Below are positions 15,904 to 23,830 of a stretch of 64,000 bases of DNA, piece by piece. Under the pieces are notes generated by a model. The model saw only the letters and a program-made list of their open reading frames with translations, was not told where the DNA came from and ran no database searches. The stretch's first letter is position 1. Every line of letters begins with the position of its first letter. This stretch comes from JACVRN01 sp963715565 (GTDB lineage: Bacteria > Acidobacteriota > Blastocatellia > Pyrinomonadales > Pyrinomonadaceae), in NCBI GenBank assembly GCA_963715565.1, contig OY970256.1, forward strand, positions 4,092,001 through 4,156,000, read 5' to 3'. The position numbers and the translations under genes are program-made.

Positions 15904-17994
15904 TTATGGCTTTTCCTTCTCCTTCTCCGCGTCGCGGCGCAGTTTCTCTTCATTGCGCTCTCTGACCGTGCGCGTGGCGTTGGTGTCTTCGAGCCTTAAG
16001 TGCGGAAATTGACCACGGCCCAGACCCTCTATGCCGATGCCGAGGCTCAAGCGAAAGCCCGCGCATTCGAGCCCGAAGTCGCGCAGGGTTTCCGCGTCCG
16101 TGACGTTCTTGTCCTGCCAATCGTAAAAGGGTTTCCACTCGCCAGTGATGTTAAGTCGTTGAGACATGAAGGCTAGAAATTCGTCCTTGCTGGCCCAACG
16201 GTTCGTGACGGGATAGCCTACGCCCACGAAGAAGAGACGGCCTTCCAGAAATTGCAGCATCACGCTTTGCGCTTCGCCCAGAAATTGATTGGAAGACAAA
16301 TCTTTCTGCTGAAGAATGGCACGCGAAACTCCGGCAGCATCGACGGGCGAAAGCTTGAGCGCTGGGAAAAGCATTAGAGCCTCGTCCGTGCTCATCCCCA
16401 ATCGCAGACCGCCGATGACGGGAGCCTGCGCGAGCGTCAAAAGACATCTAGCCCCCTGAGGCGTTGGCGCGGGCGTGCCCTGTGCTATGCGAAGCGGGCG
16501 GCTCGGGTCTTCTTCCAGACGCACGCGCGAGGTGTAGTAGTCCACGATGGCCTGATAAAAGGCCGTGCGCGTTTCGGCGTAGTTGGATTGCGCGTCTATG
16601 ACATCGATGATGGCTGCTTTGTTCATGCGATAGCGCACGAAGACGGCGGTCAGGTTTCGTTGCGAGGCTTCACTCGCTTCGCGCATTCTTTGAATACGAG
16701 TGATTGCGCCGAGCGCGTTGGCGCGGTTGACGTAAAACTCCTGCCGTAGCTGGCGAAGGGTCAGCTCGCGCTGAATATCCAGTTGCTGAGAGCGCAGGCG
16801 GGCCTGAGTCTCGCGGCTGCGGCTCGCGCCCCAGTTGAAGATGGGGATGTTAAGCGAGACGATGGCAGAGCCGCCCGCGTATCGACCGACGGGACGAAAA
16901 TCGCCTGCATCGAAACCGCCGTTGAGGCTGTAGGTCAAATCCGGCAACAACTCGCGGCGCGCGGCGCGTGCCTCTGCGCGTGCGGCGCGCTGTTGCGCGT
17001 CTATCTGTGCCAGCTCCGGTCTCGAACGGATAATCTCTTCCGTGTAGTTGTTAAAGTCTATGACGGAAGGAATATTCTCTGTCGGATGCGGAACGATGAT
17101 CTGCGTGTTGAAGTCCACGCCAATCAAAGTTCGTAGGAGATTCATGGCAGCGAATTCGGCGGCGCGCGCTTCTTCAAGCGAGGCGCGATGCGTGGCGGCT
17201 GTCGAGCGCGCACGAAACACATCCGCCTCCGCTTCTTTCGCTTCTTCGCCTTCGGCGCGCTGCTTTAAGTTCTCCGCCACGGCGACGAACCCTTCGGCCA
17301 GCGCGAGGGTTTCTTCCGCCAGCCGCCGCGCTTGCCTCGTGAGCACGAGCGCGTAATAAGCGTCATAGGTGGCAAGCACCAGCTCGCGGCGCGCAACTTC
17401 GGTCCCGGCGCTCGCCGCTTCAAGAAGCGCGCGGCTTTTGGAGAGCGCGGCACGCAGGCGGCCCGCGATGTCTATCGTGCCGGACACGTTGGCGAGCACT
17501 GTGGTCTCGTTAATCGCGCTTGCGGAAACAAAGCTGAAGGTGGGCGGCTCTTCAGGAAAGCGCACGCGGGAAGGCGTTGTGCCCGTGTAGGTGAGCGGCA
17601 GGCTGAACTGTGGCAGAAAGGCTGCGCGCGCCTGTCGCACGTCCTCGCGCGCGATGCGTTCTTCAAGAGCTGCCTGCTGGTAAAGAGAAGCGTTCGAGAG
17701 CGCGAGCGTGATGGCGTCGTCCACAGTGAGCTGCTGGAATTTGTTCGTCTCGCTCCCGAACGGATAGTCGTAGTAAGGCGGAGGCACATTCGCTATGCGC
17801 TCCTGCGGCGCTGGAACGGGCGGCCTCGCCGGAGTCTCAATCGGCGGGCGCTGTAATTTTTGTTGTTTGGTTTGCCGTGTGGTTGCCGGAGGCGGCTGCT
17901 GCTGCTGGGCGCGCACAGTCGGCACGGCTGAAAAAAGCAGACAGAAGAGAAGGACAAGCACGCTTGCACGTCCGGGGGCGTAAGCTTTTCTCAC
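15904..17994 (-). CDS. TolC-family outer-membrane efflux protein with extra C-terminal domain
   Basis: A 696-residue protein. A signal peptide (ASVLVLLFCLLFSAVPTVRA) and a Gln/Pro/Thr linker precede a TolC-like channel with two repeats of long helices, for example VDDAITLALSNASLYQQA and LRRELVLATYDAYYALVLTRQ-type segments. It should form the outer-membrane duct of a type I or RND export system. After about residue 505 comes an added domain of roughly 190 residues beginning near VIGGLRLGMSTDEALMLFP and ending in a charged Arg/Glu/Lys tail; TolC proteins normally stop before this. The GTG at 17994 is chosen because AAGGAG lies 9 nt upstream; a longer frame enters the GTGACAA repeat. No pump genes are adjacent. 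Confidence 0.9.
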   Translation of the reverse strand: MRKAYAPGRASVLVLLFCLLFSAVPTVRAQQQQPPPATTRQTKQQKLQRPPIETPARPPVPAPQERIANVPPPYYDYPFGSETNKFQQLTVDDAITLALSNASLYQQAALEERIAREDVRQARAAFLPQFSLPLTYTGTTPSRVRFPEEPPTFSFVSASAINETTVLANVSGTIDIAGRLRAALSKSRALLEAASAGTEVARRELVLATYDAYYALVLTRQARRLAEETLALAEGFVAVAENLKQRAEGEEAKEAEADVFRARSTAATHRASLEEARAAEFAAMNLLRTLIGVDFNTQIIVPHPTENIPSVIDFNNYTEEIIRSRPELAQIDAQQRAARAEARAARRELLPDLTYSLNGGFDAGDFRPVGRYAGGSAIVSLNIPIFNWGASRSRETQARLRSQQLDIQRELTLRQLRQEFYVNRANALGAITRIQRMREASEASQRNLTAVFVRYRMNKAAIIDVIDAQSNYAETRTAFYQAIVDYYTSRVRLEEDPSRPLRIAQGTPAPTPQGARCLLTLAQAPVIGGLRLGMSTDEALMLFPALKLSPVDAAGVSRAILQQKDLSSNQFLGEAQSVMLQFLEGRLFFVGVGYPVTNRWASKDEFLAFMSQRLNITGEWKPFYDWQDKNVTDAETLRDFGLECAGFRLSLGIGIEGLGRGQFPHLRLEDTNATRTVRERNEEKLRRDAEKEKEKP

Positions 17995-18016
17995 GGGGGA
18001 TAGGCTCCTTAAAAAG

Positions 18017-18127
18017 AAGTGACGAGTGACAGGTGACAAGTGACAAGAAGAAGAAAGGAAAGTGATGAGTCCTGAGTACTGAGTAAAAGCGTCTGTCCTC
18101 TTTCTCAGGACTCATCACTCAGTACTT
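18017..18127. repeat. Unpaired GTGACAA arm plus GAG-word palindrome in permuted order
   Basis: At 18017-18050 are GTGACGA, GTGACAG, GTGACAA, GTGACAA words with no inverted partner. At 18062-18127 is a second palindrome: left words TGATGAG, TCCTGAG, TACTGAG; the right arm complements to TACTGAG, TGATGAG, TCCTGAG, the same words circularly permuted. It lies between rpiB and the TolC-like gene. Confidence 0.8.
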
Positions 18128-18588
18128 TAATCGCTGCGTCTCTCTTCCTCTTCGATTCGGATTATCTTCTGTAAACGTCGCCGGTGGCGTTCTTCGCCTG
18201 TGAAGCGCGCAGCGACGAAGGCGCGCATGATTTCCATAGCCAGCTCCGGGCCTGTGACGCGCGCTCCCAGACAGAGCACGTTGCAATCGTCGTGCTCGCG
18301 CGATTGATGCGCCGTGTAGGTGTCGGCACAGAGCGCTGCGCGCACGCCGCGTATCTTGTTGGCCGCGACCGAAACGCCCGCGCCGCTCCCGCAGACGAGA
18401 ATGCCAATCTCCGCGCGCCCGCTCTCGACCGCTCGTCCGACTAGAAGCGCATAGTCCGGATAATCATCCGGGGCGGAGCCGTCGTGCGTGCCGAAGTCTT
18501 CCACGTCGTGACCACGGGCGCGCAATTCTTCTATCACGCGCTCGTTAAGCGGAAAGCCCGCATGGTCTGCGCCGACGGCGATTCGCAT
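18127..18588 (-). CDS. rpiB: Ribose-5-phosphate isomerase B
   Basis: A 153-residue RpiB/LacAB-type isomerase interconverting ribose 5-phosphate and ribulose 5-phosphate in the non-oxidative pentose phosphate pathway. Motifs are IAVGADHAGFPLNE at the N-terminus, VCGSGAGVSVAANKIRGVRAAL with the active-site Cys and phosphate-binding loop, and HDDCNVLCLGARVTG. The C-terminal tail is Arg/Glu-rich. It starts 12 nt after the transketolase stop on the same strand, so the two are almost certainly co-transcribed. Confidence 0.96.
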   Translation of the reverse strand: MRIAVGADHAGFPLNERVIEELRARGHDVEDFGTHDGSAPDDYPDYALLVGRAVESGRAEIGILVCGSGAGVSVAANKIRGVRAALCADTYTAHQSREHDDCNVLCLGARVTGPELAMEIMRAFVAARFTGEERHRRRLQKIIRIEEEERRSD

Positions 18589-18600
18589 GATTCCTGTCTT

Positions 18601-20649
18601 CTATCTTTGAATGAGCGCACGCGCTCTCTGCAAGACGTTATCGACGTTGAAGCCCAGATTGCGTAGGGCCACATCGCCGGGTGCGGAAGCGCCAAAGCGG
18701 TCGAGGCCGATGATGTCGCCTTCGGGTCCACTGTAACGTTCCCAGCCCATCGGGACGCCCGCTTCGACTACGAGCCGCGCGCCCGTTCCCGCCGGGAGTA
18801 CTTCCTCTTTGTAATCCTCCGGCTGCTCCTCGAAAAGCTCCACGCACGGCATCGAGACGACGCGCACAGCCGTCACACCGTCTTTCATGAGCGCCTCGCG
18901 CGCTTCCAGGCACAGCGATACTTCGGAGCCGGTCGCGATGAGGATAAGCTCTGGCATCACGGGCTCGCCCTTTTCGTTTTCGGCTTCGGCGAGGATGTAT
19001 GCGCCGCGCTGCGCGCCTTCAGCTTTACTGTAGCGCGTGCGGTCTATGACCGGAACTTTCTGGCGCGTGAGCGCGAGCGCCGTCGGATGGTTGCGGCGCA
19101 GGATACTGATGCGCCAAGCTTCGCGTGTTTCGTGCGCGTCCGCCGGACGTATCAGGTAGAGGTGCGGGATGGCGCGCAAGGCAGCCAGATGCTCTACGGG
19201 TTGATGCGTCGGCCCGTCTTCGCCTAATCCGACGGAGTCGTGCGTGAAGACATAGACGACCTGTACTTCGGAGAGCGCGGCGAGACGAATCGCGGGGCGC
19301 ATGTAATCGGAGAAGGTGAGGAACGTGCCGCCGTAAGGAATCAAGCCGCCGTTGAGGCTGATGCCTGTGAGGGCCGAGCCCATCGCGTGCTCGCGCACGC
19401 CGAAGTGTATGATGCGACCTTCGTAAGAGCCCGCCTCAAAGTCGCCGCCGTTTTTAATGTCTGTGTTGTTGGAAACTCCCAGGTCTGCGGAGCCGCCGAA
19501 GAGTTGCGGCAGGTGAGGCGCGAGCGCGTTGATGACTTCACCCGAAGCCTGACGCGTCGCCATAGGCTTCGCATCCTCAAACGCAGGCAAGTGTTCTTCC
19601 CAACCTTCGGGCAGCTCGCCGCTCATCATCAAACGGAAAGACTGGCCCTCCTCCACGTGCTTCTCTTCATACTTCTCGACAAGCGCGTTCCATTCTTCTT
19701 CCAACTTCTGCCCGCGCGGGATTGCTTCACGAAAATGCTCTAGCGCCTCTTCGGGCACGTAGAAGGATTTGTCTTCGGGCCAGCCCAGATGTTTTTTGGT
19801 CTCGCGCACGGCGTCCGCACCGGGCGCGTCCGAATGCGCCTTGCGCGTTCCAGCGGTCGGCATCCCGTAACCGATGGTCGTCTTGACGGAGATGAGCGAA
19901 GGACGATCCGCAACCGACTGTGCATCGCGTATGGCGCGCTCAATAGCATCCAGATCGTTACCGTCTTCCACCGTCAGGGTGTGCCAGCCGTAAGATTGAA
20001 AGCGGCGCGGCACGTCTTCGGAAAAAGCCAGCGAGGTAAAGCCTTCGATAGTCACTTGGTTGTCGTCGTAAAGATAGATAAGCTTGCCGAGCTTTAAATG
20101 TCCGGCGAGCGATGCTGCTTCACTTGCTACGCCCTCCATCAAATCGCCGTCCGAGACAATGGCGTAAACGTAATGGTCAATCAGCGGAAACTCGGGCTTG
20201 TTATAAATCGCGCCAAGGTGCGCCGCGCCCATCGCCATTCCGACGCCGTTGGCAAAGCCCTGACCGAGCGGCCCGGTCGTAATCTCCACGCCCGGCGTCA
20301 AGCCATATTCGGGATGGCCCGGCGTCTTCGAGCCCCACTGGCGAAAGTTTTTGAGTTCGTCCAGCGGCAGGTCATAGCCCGTCAGATACAGTAGCGAGTA
20401 GAGCAGCATAGAGCCGTGGCCCGCGCTCAAAAGAAAGCGGTCGCGGTTGGGCCACTTCGGGTTCTTAGGGTTGTGGCGCAGGAATCGCGTCCACAGGACA
20501 TAAGCCATGGGTGCTGCGCCCAAAGGCAAGCCGGGATGGCCCGATTCGGCCTGCTGCACGGCGTCCAGTGACAACGTGCGAATCGTGTTGATGCAAAGCT
20601 CATCCAGCTCGCGTGTGTGATTGACTTCCTGTTGAGTAGACGCGCTCAT
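18601..20649 (-). CDS. tkt: Transketolase
   Basis: A 682-residue thiamine-diphosphate enzyme transferring two-carbon ketol units in the pentose phosphate pathway. Visible motifs are LSLDAVQQAESGHPGLPLGAA, GPLGQGFANGVGMA, the cofactor motif SDGDLMEGVASEAASLAGH, EDGPTHQPVEHLAALR and IATGSEVSLCLEA near the C-terminal domain. I use the ATG at 20649 (MSASTQQEVNH), with GAGGA about 12 nt upstream; another ATG lies 14 codons earlier. It stands between the sugar kinase and rpiB, making a pentose phosphate gene group. Confidence 0.97.
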   Translation of the reverse strand: MSASTQQEVNHTRELDELCINTIRTLSLDAVQQAESGHPGLPLGAAPMAYVLWTRFLRHNPKNPKWPNRDRFLLSAGHGSMLLYSLLYLTGYDLPLDELKNFRQWGSKTPGHPEYGLTPGVEITTGPLGQGFANGVGMAMGAAHLGAIYNKPEFPLIDHYVYAIVSDGDLMEGVASEAASLAGHLKLGKLIYLYDDNQVTIEGFTSLAFSEDVPRRFQSYGWHTLTVEDGNDLDAIERAIRDAQSVADRPSLISVKTTIGYGMPTAGTRKAHSDAPGADAVRETKKHLGWPEDKSFYVPEEALEHFREAIPRGQKLEEEWNALVEKYEEKHVEEGQSFRLMMSGELPEGWEEHLPAFEDAKPMATRQASGEVINALAPHLPQLFGGSADLGVSNNTDIKNGGDFEAGSYEGRIIHFGVREHAMGSALTGISLNGGLIPYGGTFLTFSDYMRPAIRLAALSEVQVVYVFTHDSVGLGEDGPTHQPVEHLAALRAIPHLYLIRPADAHETREAWRISILRRNHPTALALTRQKVPVIDRTRYSKAEGAQRGAYILAEAENEKGEPVMPELILIATGSEVSLCLEAREALMKDGVTAVRVVSMPCVELFEEQPEDYKEEVLPAGTGARLVVEAGVPMGWERYSGPEGDIIGLDRFGASAPGDVALRNLGFNVDNVLQRARALIQR

Positions 20650-20742
20650 GAAATCGTTTGTTCCTCGCTTTTGATTTATATAGACCGGCAATTGCTCGTC
20701 CAGGGTTTTGTGCGCCGCGCGCGGCTCGTGACCTCTGCTGTT

Positions 20743-22317
20743 TCAGGTCAAGGCGACGAGGCGTTCGTAAATCTTCTGCTGGCGCATGCGACCCGCGCTG
20801 TAAAGTTTGTGACGCGCGGCGTCCGGCTCGAAAGTTCTGGCGAGCGGAGCGGGCGCGTCACAGATGCTTTTTAGCTTGCCGCTTGCCTCCAAGGCAAGCA
20901 AAACCGCGCCACGGCTCGAACATTCTTCAACGGCAGAGATAGAAACCGGACGCCCGAGCACGTCCGCTATCATCTCCGTCCACAAACGCGAGGCGCGCAG
21001 CGCGCCGCCCGTCGCGATAATCTTCGCTTCCGGCGCAAGCTCGGAAAGCGCGCGACTGATGAGCGCGAAGCGATAGGCCACGGCTTCCATCGCGGCGCGC
21101 AGGATTTCAATGGGGCGCGTGTGCATCGTCAGACCCAGAATAGCGCCGCGCGCGTGGCCGTTCCAGCCCGTGCTTCTTTCCCCGGCCCAGAACGGCATCA
21201 CCGTCAGCCCGTGCGCGTCCGGTTGTATGGCAGCTATCTCGCTTTCAATGCTTTCAACATACGCGCTTTCGCTATTCGCACCTTTGCTCTCAGCATCCAC
21301 GCGCAGCGCATTGGTCATCCATGCCCAGAGATTGCCGCCGTCGGAAAGTGCGCCGCCCACGACAATGCGCCGACGGTCTGCGCGGTAACACCACAACGCT
21401 GGCGGCAAAGCCTCAGGCGGGTCTCCTTCCCAGAGCACGCGCATCGCGCCCGAGGTGCCGATCATCAACGCCGCGCGCCCGCGCGTTGTGCAGCCCGCGC
21501 CGATATTGTTGGCCGCGCCGTCGCCGATAGCCGGAAACCAGCGCGCCTCTCTGAGCGCAGGCCAGCGCCGCGCATACTCGTCTCGTAAAGTCCCGAAGGT
21601 TTCAGAAGTCTCCGCGAGGGGAGGTAACTGTTCGGGCTCTATCATTAAGTACGCGAGCAGTTCTTCGTCCCACTTGCAGGTGCGTATGTTAAAGAGCCCT
21701 GTGCCCGATGCCATGGAGATGCTCGTTCGCGCCTCGTTGCAAAGACGCAGGGAGAGAAATTCTCCGAACGACATCCAGCGCGCGACTCGTTGAAAGATTT
21801 CAGGAAGGTTGCGTTTGAGCCATAGGAGTTTGGCGGGCCAGTAAGAGGGATGAAAGCGTGCGCCCGTGCGCGCGTGGCAGTTGCGCTCGTCAAAGCATCT
21901 GCGCAACTCATCAGCACAATCGGCTGCGCGTGTATCGGCCCAGCCCGTCAGGGGCGTGACGGCGCGTCCTTCCTTGTTGACGCCGACTAGACTGTGCCAG
22001 AAGCAGGCGACCGCCGCCGTCTCTATGCGAAGCTCCGTGTCCGAAAGAAGCGCGAGCGTTGCATCGACTGTGCGCGCAACCTGCTCGACGGCTTCTTCGG
22101 CGTCAATCTCTACACCGCCGTCAGAGGTCGTCGCTAAATCGCGCACCAGTCGAGCCTGTGTTCCGGGAATCTCGTCGCCCGTCTCGTCATATAAACTCGC
22201 GCGCACGCCGGACGTGCCGATGTCGAGCGCCAGTACTGAGACGCTGGCGTGCGGAGACGCGGAGACGCGGCGAGAAAAGAAAGATGCTTTTTTCTCTGCG
22301 TCTGCGTGTTGCTCCAT
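20743..22317 (-). CDS. FGGY-family carbohydrate kinase (gluconokinase/xylulokinase-like)
   Basis: A 524-residue sugar kinase. The N-terminal phosphate-1 motif is LALDIGTSGVRASLYD, followed by ACFWHSLVGVNKEGRAVTPL and GWADTRA. The C-terminal half has IGTSGAMRVL and ATGGALRASRLWTEMIADVLGRPV. The overall pattern is closer to gluconokinase than to glycerol kinase, which fits its place upstream of transketolase and rpiB. The substrate remains an inference. The first 25 or so codons (ASFFSRRVSASPHASVS) come from a word repeat of CGGAGACG type, so this N-terminal extension may have been added by the repeat; no better start is visible. Confidence 0.88.
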   Translation of the reverse strand: MEQHADAEKKASFFSRRVSASPHASVSVLALDIGTSGVRASLYDETGDEIPGTQARLVRDLATTSDGGVEIDAEEAVEQVARTVDATLALLSDTELRIETAAVACFWHSLVGVNKEGRAVTPLTGWADTRAADCADELRRCFDERNCHARTGARFHPSYWPAKLLWLKRNLPEIFQRVARWMSFGEFLSLRLCNEARTSISMASGTGLFNIRTCKWDEELLAYLMIEPEQLPPLAETSETFGTLRDEYARRWPALREARWFPAIGDGAANNIGAGCTTRGRAALMIGTSGAMRVLWEGDPPEALPPALWCYRADRRRIVVGGALSDGGNLWAWMTNALRVDAESKGANSESAYVESIESEIAAIQPDAHGLTVMPFWAGERSTGWNGHARGAILGLTMHTRPIEILRAAMEAVAYRFALISRALSELAPEAKIIATGGALRASRLWTEMIADVLGRPVSISAVEECSSRGAVLLALEASGKLKSICDAPAPLARTFEPDAARHKLYSAGRMRQQKIYERLVALT

Positions 22318-22361
22318 CTTCTCTTCTTAACCCCGCGTCGCCCCTTCTCCGTATCTCCGTC
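22251..22361. repeat. CGGAGACG word inverted repeat overlapping the kinase start
   Basis: Left (22251-22274) is GCGGAGAC, GCGGAGAC, GCGGCGAG. The right segment (22331-22361) complements to GACGGAGA, TACGGAGA, AGGGGCGA, CGCGG. The words repeat about every 8 nt and pairing is imperfect. It spans the start codon of the sugar kinase and its gap to the next gene upstream. Confidence 0.6.
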
Positions 22362-22729
22362 TAAGGCTTGAAAACGCGCTTCGCCGTGCGGGCCACGCCC
22401 TTGCCTGTGTACTTGCCAAACGTGCCCATGCCTTTGCCCAGCTCCTTGCCTGCGCGAACGGGGCGGCCCCGAGCCATGTTCTGCCCGAAGCGTTTGCCTC
22501 CGCGCCCTGCGCCGCGACCTGCACGGGCGAACGCGCTCTTGATGCCGCGCCCGCGCGGGCGGTCGGGCTGTATGCGACGGCGGCGCTGGCCGTTATCCGG
22601 GACTGTTAAGACGCGACGTTGCTGCGGATCGTCCTGAAAAGCTCTTGCGCGCGTTGTTGTCTGTAAACCCGCGCCGGGAATTTGTATGGCAAGCAAGAGG
22701 GAGAATAAAAAAATAGAGCCTTGACGCAT
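22361..22729 (-). CDS. Small exported Arg/Gly-rich protein
   Basis: A 122-residue protein I do not recognise. GGAGG 6 nt before the ATG supports the start. Residues 1-20 (IFLFSLLLAIQIPGAGL) are a signal peptide. The mature part is strongly basic: RRRRIQPDRPRGRGIKS, then repeated Gly/Arg/Lys motifs such as GRGAGRGGKRFGQN and GKGMGTFGKYTGKG. Such a protein may bind polyanions at the cell surface; this is inferred from charge only. It lies 43 nt upstream of the kinase on the same strand. Confidence 0.65.
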   Translation of the reverse strand: MRQGSIFLFSLLLAIQIPGAGLQTTTRARAFQDDPQQRRVLTVPDNGQRRRRIQPDRPRGRGIKSAFARAGRGAGRGGKRFGQNMARGRPVRAGKELGKGMGTFGKYTGKGVARTAKRVFKP

Positions 22730-22974
22730 TCCGCTCCTCCGGTAACCTCATGATTTGACTGCTGACCCGACAGCATCGCACAGCCCACCCTCGTTCGTCC
22801 ATAAGTGCTGTGGGAAATTTCTGTGGCAATACGCCCGCCCGAAATGTTAATCTTAAATCGTGGGACGAGAGGCTTGACGCTTTCCTCTTGTCACTTCCGA
22901 CCCGGAGCAACATATCCTTCGCCCTCACTCGTCAAGCTTCCCATTCGTGGAAACCATCTCGATGAGAAAATCTT

Positions 22975-23706
22975 ATGCAAGCTGAAACTCTCAACTGTCC
23001 TATGTGCGGCGCAGCCGCTTCGAGCGATGCGACCAGGTGCATTTATTGCAGCGCACGTTTAGCCACGCGCCAGTGCCCGCAGTGCTTCGGGATGATGTTC
23101 CGCGGCAGCCGCCACTGCCCGCGCTGCGGCGCACTGGCAGGAGAGCGCGAAACTGCCAGCACGGAAACGGCGCGCAACTGCCCGCGTTGCCGCACGGCGC
23201 TCACGCACATCACGCTCGGCACAACCGAGGTCCGAGAGTGCAACGCGTGCGACGGCCTCTGGGTGGACATAGCCTCCTTCGAGCAAATTTGCAGAGACCG
23301 CGAGCAGCAATCGGCGCTCCTTGGAACAGCGCAATTTACTTCCACGCGCCAGAGCGTCAACGAGCAGAGCCGTGTGCGCTATGTCCCGTGCCCGGAGTGC
23401 GGGCAACTGATGAACCGCGTCAACTTTGCGCGCTGCTCAGGCGTCGTAGTGGATGTGTGCAAGGGACACGGGACGTGGTTTGACCGCGACGAGCTGGCGG
23501 AGATAGTGGAGTTCATACGCGGCGGAGGATTAGACGAAGCACGCGCCAGAGAAAAAGCGCAACTGGAAGAAACGCGCCGCAGCCTGCGTGAAGAACAAGC
23601 CGCCCTCGCCCGCAACAGCAACCCTCTCATCCTCGAAGACGGCGAAAGACACTCCGGCATCACCACAGCCGCAGGCTCGCTCATCAAGATTTTGCTCAAC
23701 GACTAA
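22975..23706 (+). CDS. Zinc-ribbon (zf-TFIIB-type) protein
   Basis: A 243-residue cytoplasmic protein with several treble-clef or ribbon zinc motifs. Two are CPMC/CIYC and CPQC/CPRC at residues 8-50. The third and fourth are CPRCRTALTHITLGTTEVRECNACDGLWVD and CPECGQLMNRVNFARCSGVVVDVCKGHGTWFD (given as motif families, residues about 65-160). Both carry the zf-TFIIB signature of C-x2-C, C-x2-C/H-G-x-W-x-D. The C-terminus is a charged helix (ARAREKAQLEETRRSL). The role is unknown; these domains bind nucleic acid or protein. It converges on the hybrid kinase gene. Confidence 0.88.
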   Translation: MQAETLNCPMCGAAASSDATRCIYCSARLATRQCPQCFGMMFRGSRHCPRCGALAGERETASTETARNCPRCRTALTHITLGTTEVRECNACDGLWVDIASFEQICRDREQQSALLGTAQFTSTRQSVNEQSRVRYVPCPECGQLMNRVNFARCSGVVVDVCKGHGTWFDRDELAEIVEFIRGGGLDEARAREKAQLEETRRSLREEQAALARNSNPLILEDGERHSGITTAAGSLIKILLND

Positions 23707-23710
23707 AAGC

Positions 23711-23830
23711 AGGGATGAGGGATGAGGGCGGAGGGATGAGGGATGAGGGCTGAAAGAAAAGCTGCTCAATCTTGAATAGCTTCCTTTTCATCCCTCCGCC
23801 CTCATCCCTCATCCCTCCGCCCTCATCCCT
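23711..23830. repeat. GGGATGA/GGGCGGA word palindrome between convergent genes
   Basis: Six words on each side. Left (23713-23754): GGGATGA, GGGATGA, GGGCGGA, GGGATGA, GGGATGA, GGGCTGA. The right (23788-23830) complements to GGGATGA, GGGCGGA, GGGATGA, GGGATGA, GGGCGGA, GGGATGA. The stop codon of the minus-strand kinase (23823-23825) is the TGA inside a GGGATGA word. It is placed to terminate both genes. Confidence 0.9.
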
